Positions 18,244 through 26,702 of a stretch of DNA of 39,473 nt are shown here, piece after piece. The notes beneath the pieces are model-generated. The model worked only from the letters and a program-made list of their open reading frames with translations, made no database searches and was not told where the DNA came from. Each line of letters opens with the position of its first letter. Within the stretch, counting starts at the first letter, position 1. The position numbers were made by a program, and so were the translations under genes. Origin of the DNA: Eubacterium sp. (GTDB lineage Bacteria > Bacillota > Clostridia > Lachnospirales > Lachnospiraceae); the NCBI GenBank assembly GCA_024696635.1, contig JAILGP010000120.1, positions 1-39,473 of the forward strand. The letters run 5' to 3'.

Positions 18244-20961
18244 TTGATTAAGAAAATACTTTTTGAGCTGCTTCTATTTATTATCATATTTATAGGGGCA
18301 GCTTTGTCCTTTAATTACATACAGAATAGAAATCATGGAACAAGGGCTGTTGAGGGCTTTAATCCAACCATGGGTTGTGCATATATCTGGTATGATGGAG
18401 AAATCATCAATAGTATGCAGGGATATAAGCAAAGTCTTTATACCGGACTCTATAGGGATAGCATAGTTTCTGTAGGAGCTGATAAAAAGATTAATATAAT
18501 GCTCCCTGAATCAGTGGATACTGGTGGAGAGCTGACCTATGAGTTAAGAAGCTTCAGTGGAGATAATCTGATAGAAGATGGAGATTTCAGATTTGAAGAA
18601 ACTGAAGGAAGTATGACCCGATACAGTGCTGTTCTTCGCATGGATATGACTGAGGGAACTGAATATAGTTTTATCATAAGGGTTAAAAGAAGTGATGAAA
18701 CCGTTCGCTACTACACAAGAGTAGTGAGACTAAGTGATTCCAAGCTGGCGGATTTTGTAAGATATGCAAAGGGCTTCAGTGACAGTGCTTATGCTGGAAA
18801 TGCAGCTGCCAATGCATATGCTACTAATACAGATGCTATAACTACCTATAATATATCTGGTCAGGCTGTAGATTCCATGAAGGAAGAATCAGAGGAAGTT
18901 GATGATAAGCCAGTTGCAACAACTACAGATGCAATGGAGGGAGTAAGGGTTCCTGATATTACTACAGTCTTTTCCAGTGCAGATGCTTCCAGTGCCATGT
19001 ATGATGCTGTCGCAGCAGCTAAGGTTTCATCAAGTGGAAATCCTGGTTATGTAACTCTTAAGTCTTCCTATGAGGATGTTATATTTAATGGGATGAGGAT
19101 AGACAGACTTAGTACTCCTGAAGCAAAGGTTAAGGAAATAACAAATGAGGGTGCTATAGTAGAGCTTAGATATAAAGCCATAGAAGAAGCCGAGGACAGT
19201 ATATCTACCTATGCAGTTATTGAATATTTCAAGCTGGAATACAATAATGGTCAGGCCTCTATTGATATACAGGATTATCAGAGAAAGGTTTACCAGGACT
19301 TCAATGCTTCTGGGTTTGATTCCTCAAATAATAGTATAAATCTTGGTATATCAGCTGAGAGAGATACGGATTTTCTTACGGATGATGAAAGCAAAAAGCT
19401 TGCCTTTGTGGCTGATAACAGTTTGTGGTTTTTAGATCTTAAAAGCAAAACCTATACCAGCGTTTATGGAACTTCACTGGATGAAGCGGAGAAGGAGCGT
19501 ACTCCTCAGGAAGGCTATGCTATAAGACTTCTTTCGATAAATGAAGAGGTTTTGAATTTTGTTGTATATGGAAGGATAAATGAAGGAGTCCGTGAAGGTC
19601 AGACGGGTATAGCCCTTTATGAATATACCATGGCTGATTCAATGCTTAGAGAGCTTCAATTTATAAAAACTGATAAGAGTGTTGATGCTCTTAAGCTGTC
19701 AGTTGGACGCTTTTGTTATTATGATAAGGAAAAAAGATTATTCTATACACTTTTGGGTGACAAGCTTCTGAATATAAATATATATTCTGGAGATGTAACA
19801 GAGATGATGGATGGCATGTATTATACAAAGATGCTTGTTTCCAAAGATATGAAGAGAATAGCATTTCCTAATAATAGTGATCTTACTCAGGTTACTGGTA
19901 TAACTCTTATAGATTTTGAAAAGGGAACCAATGTAGATATAAGTAAAGATGGTAAGAGGATGGCTTTACTTGGCTTTGTTGGTAATGATCTTATGTATGG
20001 AGTGGCTGATCCTGAATATGTAAGTCATTCTGTAGATGGAACACCACTCTTTAAGTTTGATGAGCTTTTCATAGTCCATACTAATGGAGTTGTTGTAAAG
20101 GATTATAAGAGGGAAAATGTCCTTATATCAGGAATAGAATTCCAGGATAATAATATATACCTAACCAGGCTTATGAAATCTGAGGAAACAGGTGGCCTGG
20201 AAGAAATAGATGGTGACTATATATCCTACAAGCCTGTTTCAAGTTCTGGAGATGCACAAATCTCTATTATTAAAAATGAATTGGGAAATCAGGAAACTCA
20301 TATTAAATTCCCTGATACTGTATATGTGAATTCATCAAATGAGGAGCTGCTTACTAAGGTAATCTCTGGTGATGACGGTAATGACCTTGATATTGAGGAT
20401 ATTGTGATCGATCCTACCGCAGCTTATATATATGATTCTACTGGACTTATGGGAATATCCTATAGTGTAGGAAAGGCAGTTCAGCAGGTTCATGATAATG
20501 GAGGCTTTGTGGTTAATGCCTCAGGAAGAATGCTTTATAGTGAAAAAACCTCCAGACCATATCTAACTGTGGCCGGTACATTTGATTATAAATCTGTAGA
20601 AAGCGAGGCTGATACATTTGCCGCTTGTAACTATATGTGTATATTGGCAAGTGGACTTTATGCAGATTATGAAGAGGTGAAGGCTGCGGCTTCCTGGTCT
20701 GAAAGCTTCAAGCTCTATAGTGATGAGGTTATGGGCATAAATCTGACAGGTGTATCTCTAGATACGGCAATAGGATATCTTAGTGATGGCTGTCCTTTTG
20801 CTGCAAAGCTTGAGGATAAGTATGTTCTGGTGGTCAGCTATAATTCGGACTTTATAAGATACTATAATCCGGTGTCTGGAGAAGAGGAGCGTGTTAACAG
20901 AAACACATTCCAGCGTAAATGCCAGGATGCTGGAAATGAATTTTATACATATGTGAAATAA
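18244..20961 (+). CDS. Large membrane-anchored extracytoplasmic protein of unknown function; possible propeller-like middle and C39-peptidase-like C-terminus
   Basis: 905 aa from TTG, 5 nt after the pfk stop; N-terminal TM (KKILFELLLFIIIFIGAALSFNYI); C-terminal SDGCPFAAKLEDKYVLVVSYNSDFIRYYNPVSGEEERVNRNTFQRKCQDAGNEFYTYV. Confidence 0.75.
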   Translation: MIKKILFELLLFIIIFIGAALSFNYIQNRNHGTRAVEGFNPTMGCAYIWYDGEIINSMQGYKQSLYTGLYRDSIVSVGADKKINIMLPESVDTGGELTYELRSFSGDNLIEDGDFRFEETEGSMTRYSAVLRMDMTEGTEYSFIIRVKRSDETVRYYTRVVRLSDSKLADFVRYAKGFSDSAYAGNAAANAYATNTDAITTYNISGQAVDSMKEESEEVDDKPVATTTDAMEGVRVPDITTVFSSADASSAMYDAVAAAKVSSSGNPGYVTLKSSYEDVIFNGMRIDRLSTPEAKVKEITNEGAIVELRYKAIEEAEDSISTYAVIEYFKLEYNNGQASIDIQDYQRKVYQDFNASGFDSSNNSINLGISAERDTDFLTDDESKKLAFVADNSLWFLDLKSKTYTSVYGTSLDEAEKERTPQEGYAIRLLSINEEVLNFVVYGRINEGVREGQTGIALYEYTMADSMLRELQFIKTDKSVDALKLSVGRFCYYDKEKRLFYTLLGDKLLNINIYSGDVTEMMDGMYYTKMLVSKDMKRIAFPNNSDLTQVTGITLIDFEKGTNVDISKDGKRMALLGFVGNDLMYGVADPEYVSHSVDGTPLFKFDELFIVHTNGVVVKDYKRENVLISGIEFQDNNIYLTRLMKSEETGGLEEIDGDYISYKPVSSSGDAQISIIKNELGNQETHIKFPDTVYVNSSNEELLTKVISGDDGNDLDIEDIVIDPTAAYIYDSTGLMGISYSVGKAVQQVHDNGGFVVNASGRMLYSEKTSRPYLTVAGTFDYKSVESEADTFAACNYMCILASGLYADYEEVKAAASWSESFKLYSDEVMGINLTGVSLDTAIGYLSDGCPFAAKLEDKYVLVVSYNSDFIRYYNPVSGEEERVNRNTFQRKCQDAGNEFYTYVK

Positions 20962-21040
20962 AAAAGAAAGAGTCGCTTTGGCATGCGACTCTTCTTTTTA
21001 GTATGAAAAAATGTGGGGGAAGGTATAGAATCCTTCGTTT
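20961..21040 (-). ncRNA. Candidate small RNA, copy 1 of a tandem pair
   Basis: Minus strand: 5' hairpin GAAGG-ATTCTATA-CCTTC (21036-21019), linker CCCCACATTTTTTCATACTAAAAAG, terminator AGAGTCGC-atgccaaa-GCGACTCT plus T-rich tail. Promoter-like AGGACA-N16-TATAAT upstream. Closely matched by a second copy at 21241-21319. Confidence 0.6.
20968..20999. terminator. Bidirectional intrinsic terminator (ends the 18244-20961 gene and sRNA candidate copy 1)
   Basis: AGAGTCGC-tttggcat-GCGACTCT with an A-rich 5' side and TTCTTTTT 3' side. Confidence 0.85.
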
Positions 21041-21046
21041 GGAATA

Positions 21047-21074
21047 ATTATAATATAAACTTCTTTTTTGTCCT
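21047..21074 (-). promoter_or_regulatory. Putative sigma-A-type promoter of sRNA candidate copy 1
   Basis: Minus strand AGGACA (21074-21069), 16-nt spacer, TATAAT (21052-21047). Confidence 0.5.
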
Positions 21075-21240
21075 TTATTAGACGATTGTGTGAACAGTGT
21101 GTTAAATCTTTTAAATCTTTTATATGAGTATTTTTATATAAGGCTTATCAAAGAGTTGATATAATTCTTTATCGCAAAATCATTTTAAACATATATAATT
21201 TTAATGAAAATTTTTTACTATTAAGTTTTAAATAGATAAT

Positions 21241-21319
21241 AAAAAAAGAGCCGCTTTGGCGTGCGACTCTTTTTTTTTAGTATGAAAAAATGTGGGGGAA
21301 GGTATAGAATCCTTCATTT
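21241..21319 (-). ncRNA. Candidate small RNA, copy 2 of a tandem pair
   Basis: Same architecture as copy 1. Shares GAAGGATTCTATACCTTCCCCCACATTTTTTCATACTAAAAA exactly; terminator stem AGAGTCGC/GCGGCTCT keeps pairing on the minus strand through a U-G wobble. Confidence 0.6.
21247..21278 (-). terminator. Terminator of sRNA candidate copy 2
   Basis: Minus strand AGAGTCGC-acgccaaa-GCGGCTCTTTTTTT. Confidence 0.75.
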
Positions 21320-21325
21320 GGAACA

Positions 21326-21353
21326 ATTACAGTATAACAAGATATTTTGTCTT
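21326..21353 (-). promoter_or_regulatory. Putative promoter of sRNA candidate copy 2
   Basis: Minus strand AAGACA (21353-21348), 16-nt spacer, TGTAAT (21331-21326); same geometry as copy 1. Confidence 0.45.
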
Positions 21354-21413
21354 TAATTAGACCGTTGTGTGAAAAGTCTGTGAATTAATATGATTTTATT
21401 TAAAATAATATTC

Positions 21414-22673
21414 TTAGCTTGAGGTAAGAATAGAAGTAGGAATACTTCTGTCCCACTCCTTATTGGCAAATACATGATCCATATTAAGGAGTATGCTGTT
21501 ATCTATTTTCCCTTCTATTACCATTCCACGCATAATTTCAATTGCCTTTTCATGACTGAATCCGGCTTTATATGCTCTTTCTTCTGTAAGAGCCTGATAT
21601 ATATCACAGCATGTCATAAGACGTTCTTCCATAGAAAGATCATCCTTTGTAAGTCCGAAAGGATATCCGGAACCATCTAATTTTTCATGATGGTGTGCTG
21701 CCCAAATTAGTATATCATTCATACCCTTTATATTCTTAAGTATCTCATAGGTATATACAACGTGCTGTTTCATTATTTCATATTCTCTGTCATCAAGCTT
21801 TCCAGGCTTTTGAAGAATCTCGTTAGGAATCATAAGCTTTCCAACATCATGAAGTGCACCTGCCAGATAGAATTTTGTAAGCTTTTCTGGTGGGAATTTA
21901 TAGAATTCGGCCATTTTCTTACAATTTACGGCAACACCTGATGAATGCTTACAAGTGTAATGAGACTTAAAATCAATAATCATGGCAAGCAGGGTAGCAA
22001 GATTATATACCTCCTGAGGTGTATATTCGTCATTGAAATGCTTGGTTGCTTTACTAAGGAAATTATCAATATTTGTAAAAGTAAGATTATTAAGGTGCTT
22101 TACCTTAAAAAACTTAGTGAAGCAGTCAACTATTTCTTTTGAAAACATGGAACCGGAATTGGATTTTACATAATAAATAATAGCTCCATAGTTATCTCTA
22201 TTTACAGCTGTTAAATCAAAGTTGTTATCCAAACAGTCAGAAAGATGAATAATCTGGGCCTTGATAGGTGTTCTATCATAGGTACGTCCCTGAGGACCTG
22301 AACCATCAGCATTTTCATGATGAAGGAGTATAACGTCTCTGTTATTAGTCCTGAAAGGCATATATTTTGTATTCTGTTCACCAATAACACATCTTCTGAA
22401 GTTGAAATCTCTTACTGAATATCCTCCAGCTGCATTATACTTTCTAAGTCCTATTTCTTCCTGATTTACCTGTGTAAGAGCATTATCATGAAGTATAGAA
22501 AAAGCTGCCAGGTCAACAAGATCATCAGGAGATAACCCGATTGCCTTGCCTAGCATAATAGACATAGCTGCTATCCTTTTACAATGGCCTTTACGAATGC
22601 CAATGAGCTCATGCTCTACAGCATCCAGTCCGGCGGATACAGCATATAAAATTTCATTAAGATCTATCTTCAC
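21414..22673 (-). CDS. HD-GYP domain protein with two HD-type modules
   Basis: 419 aa; N-terminal ILHDNAL...LLHHENADGSGPQG; C-terminal LAGALHDVGKLMIPNEIL...AAHHHEKLDGSGYPFGL. Confidence 0.9.
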   Translation of the reverse strand: MKIDLNEILYAVSAGLDAVEHELIGIRKGHCKRIAAMSIMLGKAIGLSPDDLVDLAAFSILHDNALTQVNQEEIGLRKYNAAGGYSVRDFNFRRCVIGEQNTKYMPFRTNNRDVILLHHENADGSGPQGRTYDRTPIKAQIIHLSDCLDNNFDLTAVNRDNYGAIIYYVKSNSGSMFSKEIVDCFTKFFKVKHLNNLTFTNIDNFLSKATKHFNDEYTPQEVYNLATLLAMIIDFKSHYTCKHSSGVAVNCKKMAEFYKFPPEKLTKFYLAGALHDVGKLMIPNEILQKPGKLDDREYEIMKQHVVYTYEILKNIKGMNDILIWAAHHHEKLDGSGYPFGLTKDDLSMEERLMTCCDIYQALTEERAYKAGFSHEKAIEIMRGMVIEGKIDNSILLNMDHVFANKEWDRSIPTSILTSS

Positions 22674-22816
22674 TTATTCTCATCCTCATCAAATAATATC
22701 TAATCAAAAATATGACTTTAATACACACTTTTCTAACACTATATAATACATTAAAATCCACTTATTCGCCACCTTTTTTTCTTGCTTTTTAAATTATTTA
22801 TAGTATCATATAGTCA

Positions 22817-22843
22817 TTAGCACTCATTTATTTAAAGTGCTAA
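22817..22843 (+). promoter_or_regulatory. CIRCE element (HrcA operator)
   Basis: TTAGCACTC-ATTTATTTA-AAGTGCTAA against consensus TTAGCACTC-N9-GAGTGCTAA: 17 of 18 arm positions; 22 bp upstream of the lon ATG. Confidence 0.9.
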
Positions 22844-22865
22844 TAATAAGTTAGAGGAGAATGTT

Positions 22866-25151
22866 ATGATTACAATACCTATTTATGATACTATATTACT
22901 CCCTGAGGTTACCTTTTTCTTTAGGAATGATGTAATTGATGATTGGAACATTTCTAATTTGAGTGTTTCTAATCTTAAGGCAGGCGATGAGCTTTGTTTT
23001 GTAATGCTTAAGGAGGATATGGATCCTAATAAGACAGAGTTTAAGGATATATACCCGATTGGTGTTTTTTCAAAGGTTGAGTCTATTGATGCGGATGGAA
23101 ATGTAAAGGTTAAGGCTATAAGCCGTGTAAATATTCTGGATTTTAAGAGAAACAGGAAGGGCGAGATTAAGGTTGAGATAGAGTTTAGGCCTGAGATAGA
23201 AGATATGGATGCAGAGGAAGAAAAGGCTAGATTTGAACAGCTGAGGAATAGCTTCCTTTCCTTTGTACAGAATTATCAGTGGGGACTTTGGGCAAGGGCA
23301 TTTATGCTTCAGTGGAAAAACGTATATGATATTGCCTGCTCTATGATGGGTTACTTTATGATGGACATGGCTGAAAAGTATGAGATTCTGGCTGTGGATA
23401 GTAAAAAAGAAAGATTTGATCTTATAGAATATGCTTCCATGTCCTTTATGGAGCTTACTGATGTGGCAGAAACTGCTGAGCAGGAGCAGCAGCAGAGAAA
23501 TGAAAATCTTTATCGTGAGGATGCTATTAAGAAGCAGATTGATATTCTTCAGAGAGAACTGGATGAGATGCACCCTGAGAATATCTCGGATGTAAGAAGA
23601 TTCGAAAAGAGTATTGCAGAAGCTGGCATGAATGAAGATGCCGAGAGGGAAGCAAAGAAGGTTCTCAATCGTATGAAGCAGGAGGGACAGGACAGTCATG
23701 AATATGGAATGCTTTATGATTACCTTGACTTTGTTACCACCCTTTCATGGAAAAATGAGGAATATCATCCTATTGATTTAAATAAGGCAGAAGAGGTTCT
23801 GGATAGGGAACACTACGGGCTAAAGAAGGTTAAGGAAAGAATTATTCAGCAGCTGGCTGTTATGGCACTTAATAAAAAACAGTCTGGTTCCATACTTCTT
23901 TTTGTAGGTGCGCCTGGTACAGGAAAAACCAGTATTGGTCAGAGTATTGCTGAGGCTCTTGACCGTAAATATGTAAGAATTTCCCTTGGTGGAGTAAGAG
24001 ATGAGGCCGAGATAAGAGGTCATAGAAGAACCTATATAGGTGCTATGCCTGGACGAATCATGGAAGGTCTTAAAAGGAGCGGGGCTTCTAATCCTGTTAT
24101 GGTTCTTGATGAGGTGGACAAGCTTGTAAGGGATTATGGTGGAGATCCTTCATCTGCTCTTCTTGAGGTTCTTGATCCGGAGCAGAATGGTACATTTACA
24201 GATCATTACATGAATGTTCCATATGATCTTTCAAATGTTCTCTTTGTTTGTACCGCAAATACCACAGATACTATCCCTGAGCCATTACTTAACAGAATGG
24301 AGATAATAGAGTTCCCGGGCTACACTGCTACGGAAAAGTTTTATATTGCCAAGAAGCATCTTATTCCTAAGGCTATGAAGGCATCTGGACTTAAACGTAA
24401 GAACATGACCATAACAGATGCGGCCATAAGAAAAATTATTTCTGATTATACAATGGAGTCTGGAGTAAGAGGACTTAAGAAGCAGATTGATACTATTATG
24501 AGAACTGCGGCAGTCAAGATGGTTAAGGGGCAGAGTGAAAAGCTTTCTGTTAAACCAAATGACCTTAGGGACTTTATTGGTCATAGGGGGATACCTCATG
24601 ATTTAATAGATAAGAAGTCGGCGCCTGGAGTTGTTACTGGACTTGCCTGGACCATGGCGGGCGGTGAGATTCTCTTTATAGAGACAAAGCTGGTCCGTGG
24701 AAGTGGAAAGACCATAATAACAGGTCAGCTGGGTGATGTTATGAAGGAATCAGTTTCCATAGCCATAAGTCTGGTAAAGGATATATATCCAGAGGAGTCT
24801 AAGTGCTTAGATGATCAGGATCTTCATATTCATGTTCCAGAGGGTGCTGTTCCAAAGGATGGTCCTTCAGCCGGAATCACACTTATAACAGCGCTTAGTT
24901 CCCTTGTTACAGGAAAGGCCGTTGATCCTACAGTTGCCATGACAGGTGAGATATCTCTTCGTGGAAATGTTATGCCTATCGGTGGTCTTCCAGAAAAGCT
25001 TATGGCAGCAGTCAGAGCTGGAGTGAAGACAGTCTATATTCCAGAAAAGAATGTGGAAGATCTTGAGGATGTGGCGGAAGAGGTTAAAAATGAGCTGAAC
25101 ATTGTTCCTGTAAAGAAAATTAAGGATGTTCTTAGCAAAGTTTTAAAATAA
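22866..25151 (+). CDS. lon: ATP-dependent protease Lon
   Basis: 761 aa; GAPGTGKTSIGQSIAEAL, SLGGVRDEAEIRGHRRTYIGAMPGRIM, DEVDKL, VPKDGPSAGIT catalytic region, GNVMPIGGLPEKLMAA. Confidence 0.96.
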   Translation: MITIPIYDTILLPEVTFFFRNDVIDDWNISNLSVSNLKAGDELCFVMLKEDMDPNKTEFKDIYPIGVFSKVESIDADGNVKVKAISRVNILDFKRNRKGEIKVEIEFRPEIEDMDAEEEKARFEQLRNSFLSFVQNYQWGLWARAFMLQWKNVYDIACSMMGYFMMDMAEKYEILAVDSKKERFDLIEYASMSFMELTDVAETAEQEQQQRNENLYREDAIKKQIDILQRELDEMHPENISDVRRFEKSIAEAGMNEDAEREAKKVLNRMKQEGQDSHEYGMLYDYLDFVTTLSWKNEEYHPIDLNKAEEVLDREHYGLKKVKERIIQQLAVMALNKKQSGSILLFVGAPGTGKTSIGQSIAEALDRKYVRISLGGVRDEAEIRGHRRTYIGAMPGRIMEGLKRSGASNPVMVLDEVDKLVRDYGGDPSSALLEVLDPEQNGTFTDHYMNVPYDLSNVLFVCTANTTDTIPEPLLNRMEIIEFPGYTATEKFYIAKKHLIPKAMKASGLKRKNMTITDAAIRKIISDYTMESGVRGLKKQIDTIMRTAAVKMVKGQSEKLSVKPNDLRDFIGHRGIPHDLIDKKSAPGVVTGLAWTMAGGEILFIETKLVRGSGKTIITGQLGDVMKESVSIAISLVKDIYPEESKCLDDQDLHIHVPEGAVPKDGPSAGITLITALSSLVTGKAVDPTVAMTGEISLRGNVMPIGGLPEKLMAAVRAGVKTVYIPEKNVEDLEDVAEEVKNELNIVPVKKIKDVLSKVLK

Positions 25152-25271
25152 TGCTTGCAAAGTAAGCTGATAGCCTGTATGTTTGTCATATAAAGTTATA
25201 AATGTTTGATTCCTATATTTATATATAATGAATAACATTTTTAATGTTTGTTTTAAATAGTCGTTTCAGGG

Positions 25272-25330
25272 CGGGCAGATTGCAGAAACCCCCATAATCG
25301 TGGCAGTCTGCCTGTCTTCTTTTTTGTTTT
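25272..25330 (+). terminator. Intrinsic terminator downstream of lon
   Basis: CGGGCAGATTGC ... GCAGTCTGCCTG followed by TCTTCTTTTTTG. Confidence 0.8.
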
Positions 25331-25380
25331 TATTTTTCATTTTATTTTTCATTTCATTTTCATTTTTTGACAAATAAAAA

Positions 25381-25451
25381 AGCAGGCAACGGGAATCGAA
25401 CCCGCCTATCCAGCTTGGGAAGCTGGTGTTCTACCAATGAACTATGCCTGC
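25381..25451 (-). tRNA. tRNA-Gly (anticodon CCC)
   Basis: Minus strand GCAGGCATAGTTCATTGGTAGAACACCAGCTTCCCAAGCTGGATAGGCGGGTTCGATTCCCGTTGCCTGCT; cloverleaf arms pair, anticodon loop TTCCCAA, T arm GCGGGTTCGATTCCCGT, discriminator U, CCA not encoded. Confidence 0.95.
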
Positions 25452-25768
25452 GATTGATATGCATTAAATAAAATATTCTTCATATTATTTATTGTACGCT
25501 TCTTTATATTATTCCAAAAATTATTAATTTTCAAGATAAGTTGTTTGAAAATAAATAAATTTCTTTTATGCCGGGAAATGAAACATTTTCATATATATTT
25601 GTTAAATTTCTGCACTCTATGTCTCCAAACCTTTAAAAATGGCTAAAATCAGCTAAAGGATTTGTTATTATTTGGTGATTTTTTAGTTGTTTTGGAATTA
25701 TGTTTTTGCTACAATATAAGATGTTTTGTCAAAAATAAAAGACTTTTGGAATTTTTTAACTTAGGGAA

Positions 25769-25789
25769 CAAATGGCATGGTGCCATTTG
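25769..25789. promoter_or_regulatory. Perfect 9+3+9 palindrome in the leader of the por operon
   Basis: CAAATGGCA-TGG-TGCCATTTG, about 25 bp before the porG ATG. Confidence 0.6.
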
Positions 25790-25814
25790 ATACATAGATG
25801 ATAAGGAGTAAATC

Positions 25815-26387
25815 ATGGATAAGACAGTAGAAATCAGATGGCACGGCCGTGGAGGACAGGGTGCCAAAACAGCAGCATTACTGCTGGCGGATGTTGCATT
25901 TAACACCGGAATGTATGTTCAGGGTTTTCCAGAGTATGGTCCGGAAAGAATGGGTGCACCAATTACAGCTTATAACCGTATTAGTGAAAATGAAATCAGA
26001 AACCATGCATTTATTTATAACCCCGATTATGTAGTGGTTGTTGATGAAACCCTTATTCATAGTGTTGATGTAACAGCAGGACTTAATAAGGATGGAGCTA
26101 TTGTTATTAATACAGCTAGACCTAAGGAAGAGATAATTCCTATGCTTAAGGGTTATGAAGGGGATGTTTATACAATAGATGCCCGCACTATCTCAATGGA
26201 GACACTTGGAAAGTATTTCCCTAACTCACCTATGCTTGCAGCTATAGTTAAGGTTTCAGGAATTATGTCCAAGCAGGATTTTCTGGAGCAGATGAGAGGT
26301 TCTTATCAGCATAAGTTTGCTAAGAAACCTGAAGTTATTGATGGAAATATGAAAGCTCTTGAAAGAGCATTTGAGGAGGTGCAGTAA
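25815..26387 (+). CDS. 2-oxoacid:ferredoxin oxidoreductase, gamma subunit
   Basis: 190 aa; VEIRWHGRGGQGAKTAALLLADVAF...GFPEYGPERMGAPITAYNRIS. Confidence 0.93.
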   Translation: MDKTVEIRWHGRGGQGAKTAALLLADVAFNTGMYVQGFPEYGPERMGAPITAYNRISENEIRNHAFIYNPDYVVVVDETLIHSVDVTAGLNKDGAIVINTARPKEEIIPMLKGYEGDVYTIDARTISMETLGKYFPNSPMLAAIVKVSGIMSKQDFLEQMRGSYQHKFAKKPEVIDGNMKALERAFEEVQ

Positions 26388-26701
26388 TGGCAAATAAGGT
26401 TAGAACAGATATAACAATTCTTACAGATACTGCTCCTTATCAGGATATTACACCAGGTAACGTTGTTTACGGTGGTGGCGGAGCAGCTACATTTAACACA
26501 GGAGAGTGGAGAACTAAGACTCCTGTAATTGATTGGGATAAATGTGTACAGTGTCTTCTCTGTGCACCTATGTGTCCAGATTCATCTATTCCAGTAGTAG
26601 ATGGAAAGAGACAGGATTTTGATTATGACCATTGTAAGGGCTGCGGTATATGCGTAGGCTGCTGCTCCTTCGGTGCAATTACTATGAAGGAGGGGCTGTA
26701 A
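26387..26701 (+). CDS. 2-oxoacid:ferredoxin oxidoreductase, delta subunit (2x[4Fe-4S] ferredoxin)
   Basis: 104 aa; CVQCLLCAPMCPDSSI and CKGCGICVGCCSFGAI; ATG overlaps the upstream stop region. Confidence 0.93.
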   Translation: MANKVRTDITILTDTAPYQDITPGNVVYGGGGAATFNTGEWRTKTPVIDWDKCVQCLLCAPMCPDSSIPVVDGKRQDFDYDHCKGCGICVGCCSFGAITMKEGL

Positions 26702-26702
26702 A

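Noticed and set aside
21011-21040. Pairing of the sRNA linker with both SD and AUG of a target, as in csRNAs
   Set aside because: The CAU in the linker lies 3' of the C-run, the wrong order to pair an SD-AUG pair simultaneously; only anti-SD pairing is plausible.
20961-21378. CRISPR-like or insertion-sequence explanation for the duplicated element
   Set aside because: Only two long copies, no regular short repeats or spacers, no transposase, and no terminal inverted repeats or target duplications visible.
23070-23699. Long minus-strand ORF (209 aa) inside lon
   Set aside because: Lies entirely antisense to a well-supported lon coding frame; composition looks like antisense of coding DNA.
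25381-25451. Integration site for a genomic island at tRNA-Gly
   Set aside because: No integrase, attachment-site duplication of the tRNA 3' end, or mobile genes on either side.
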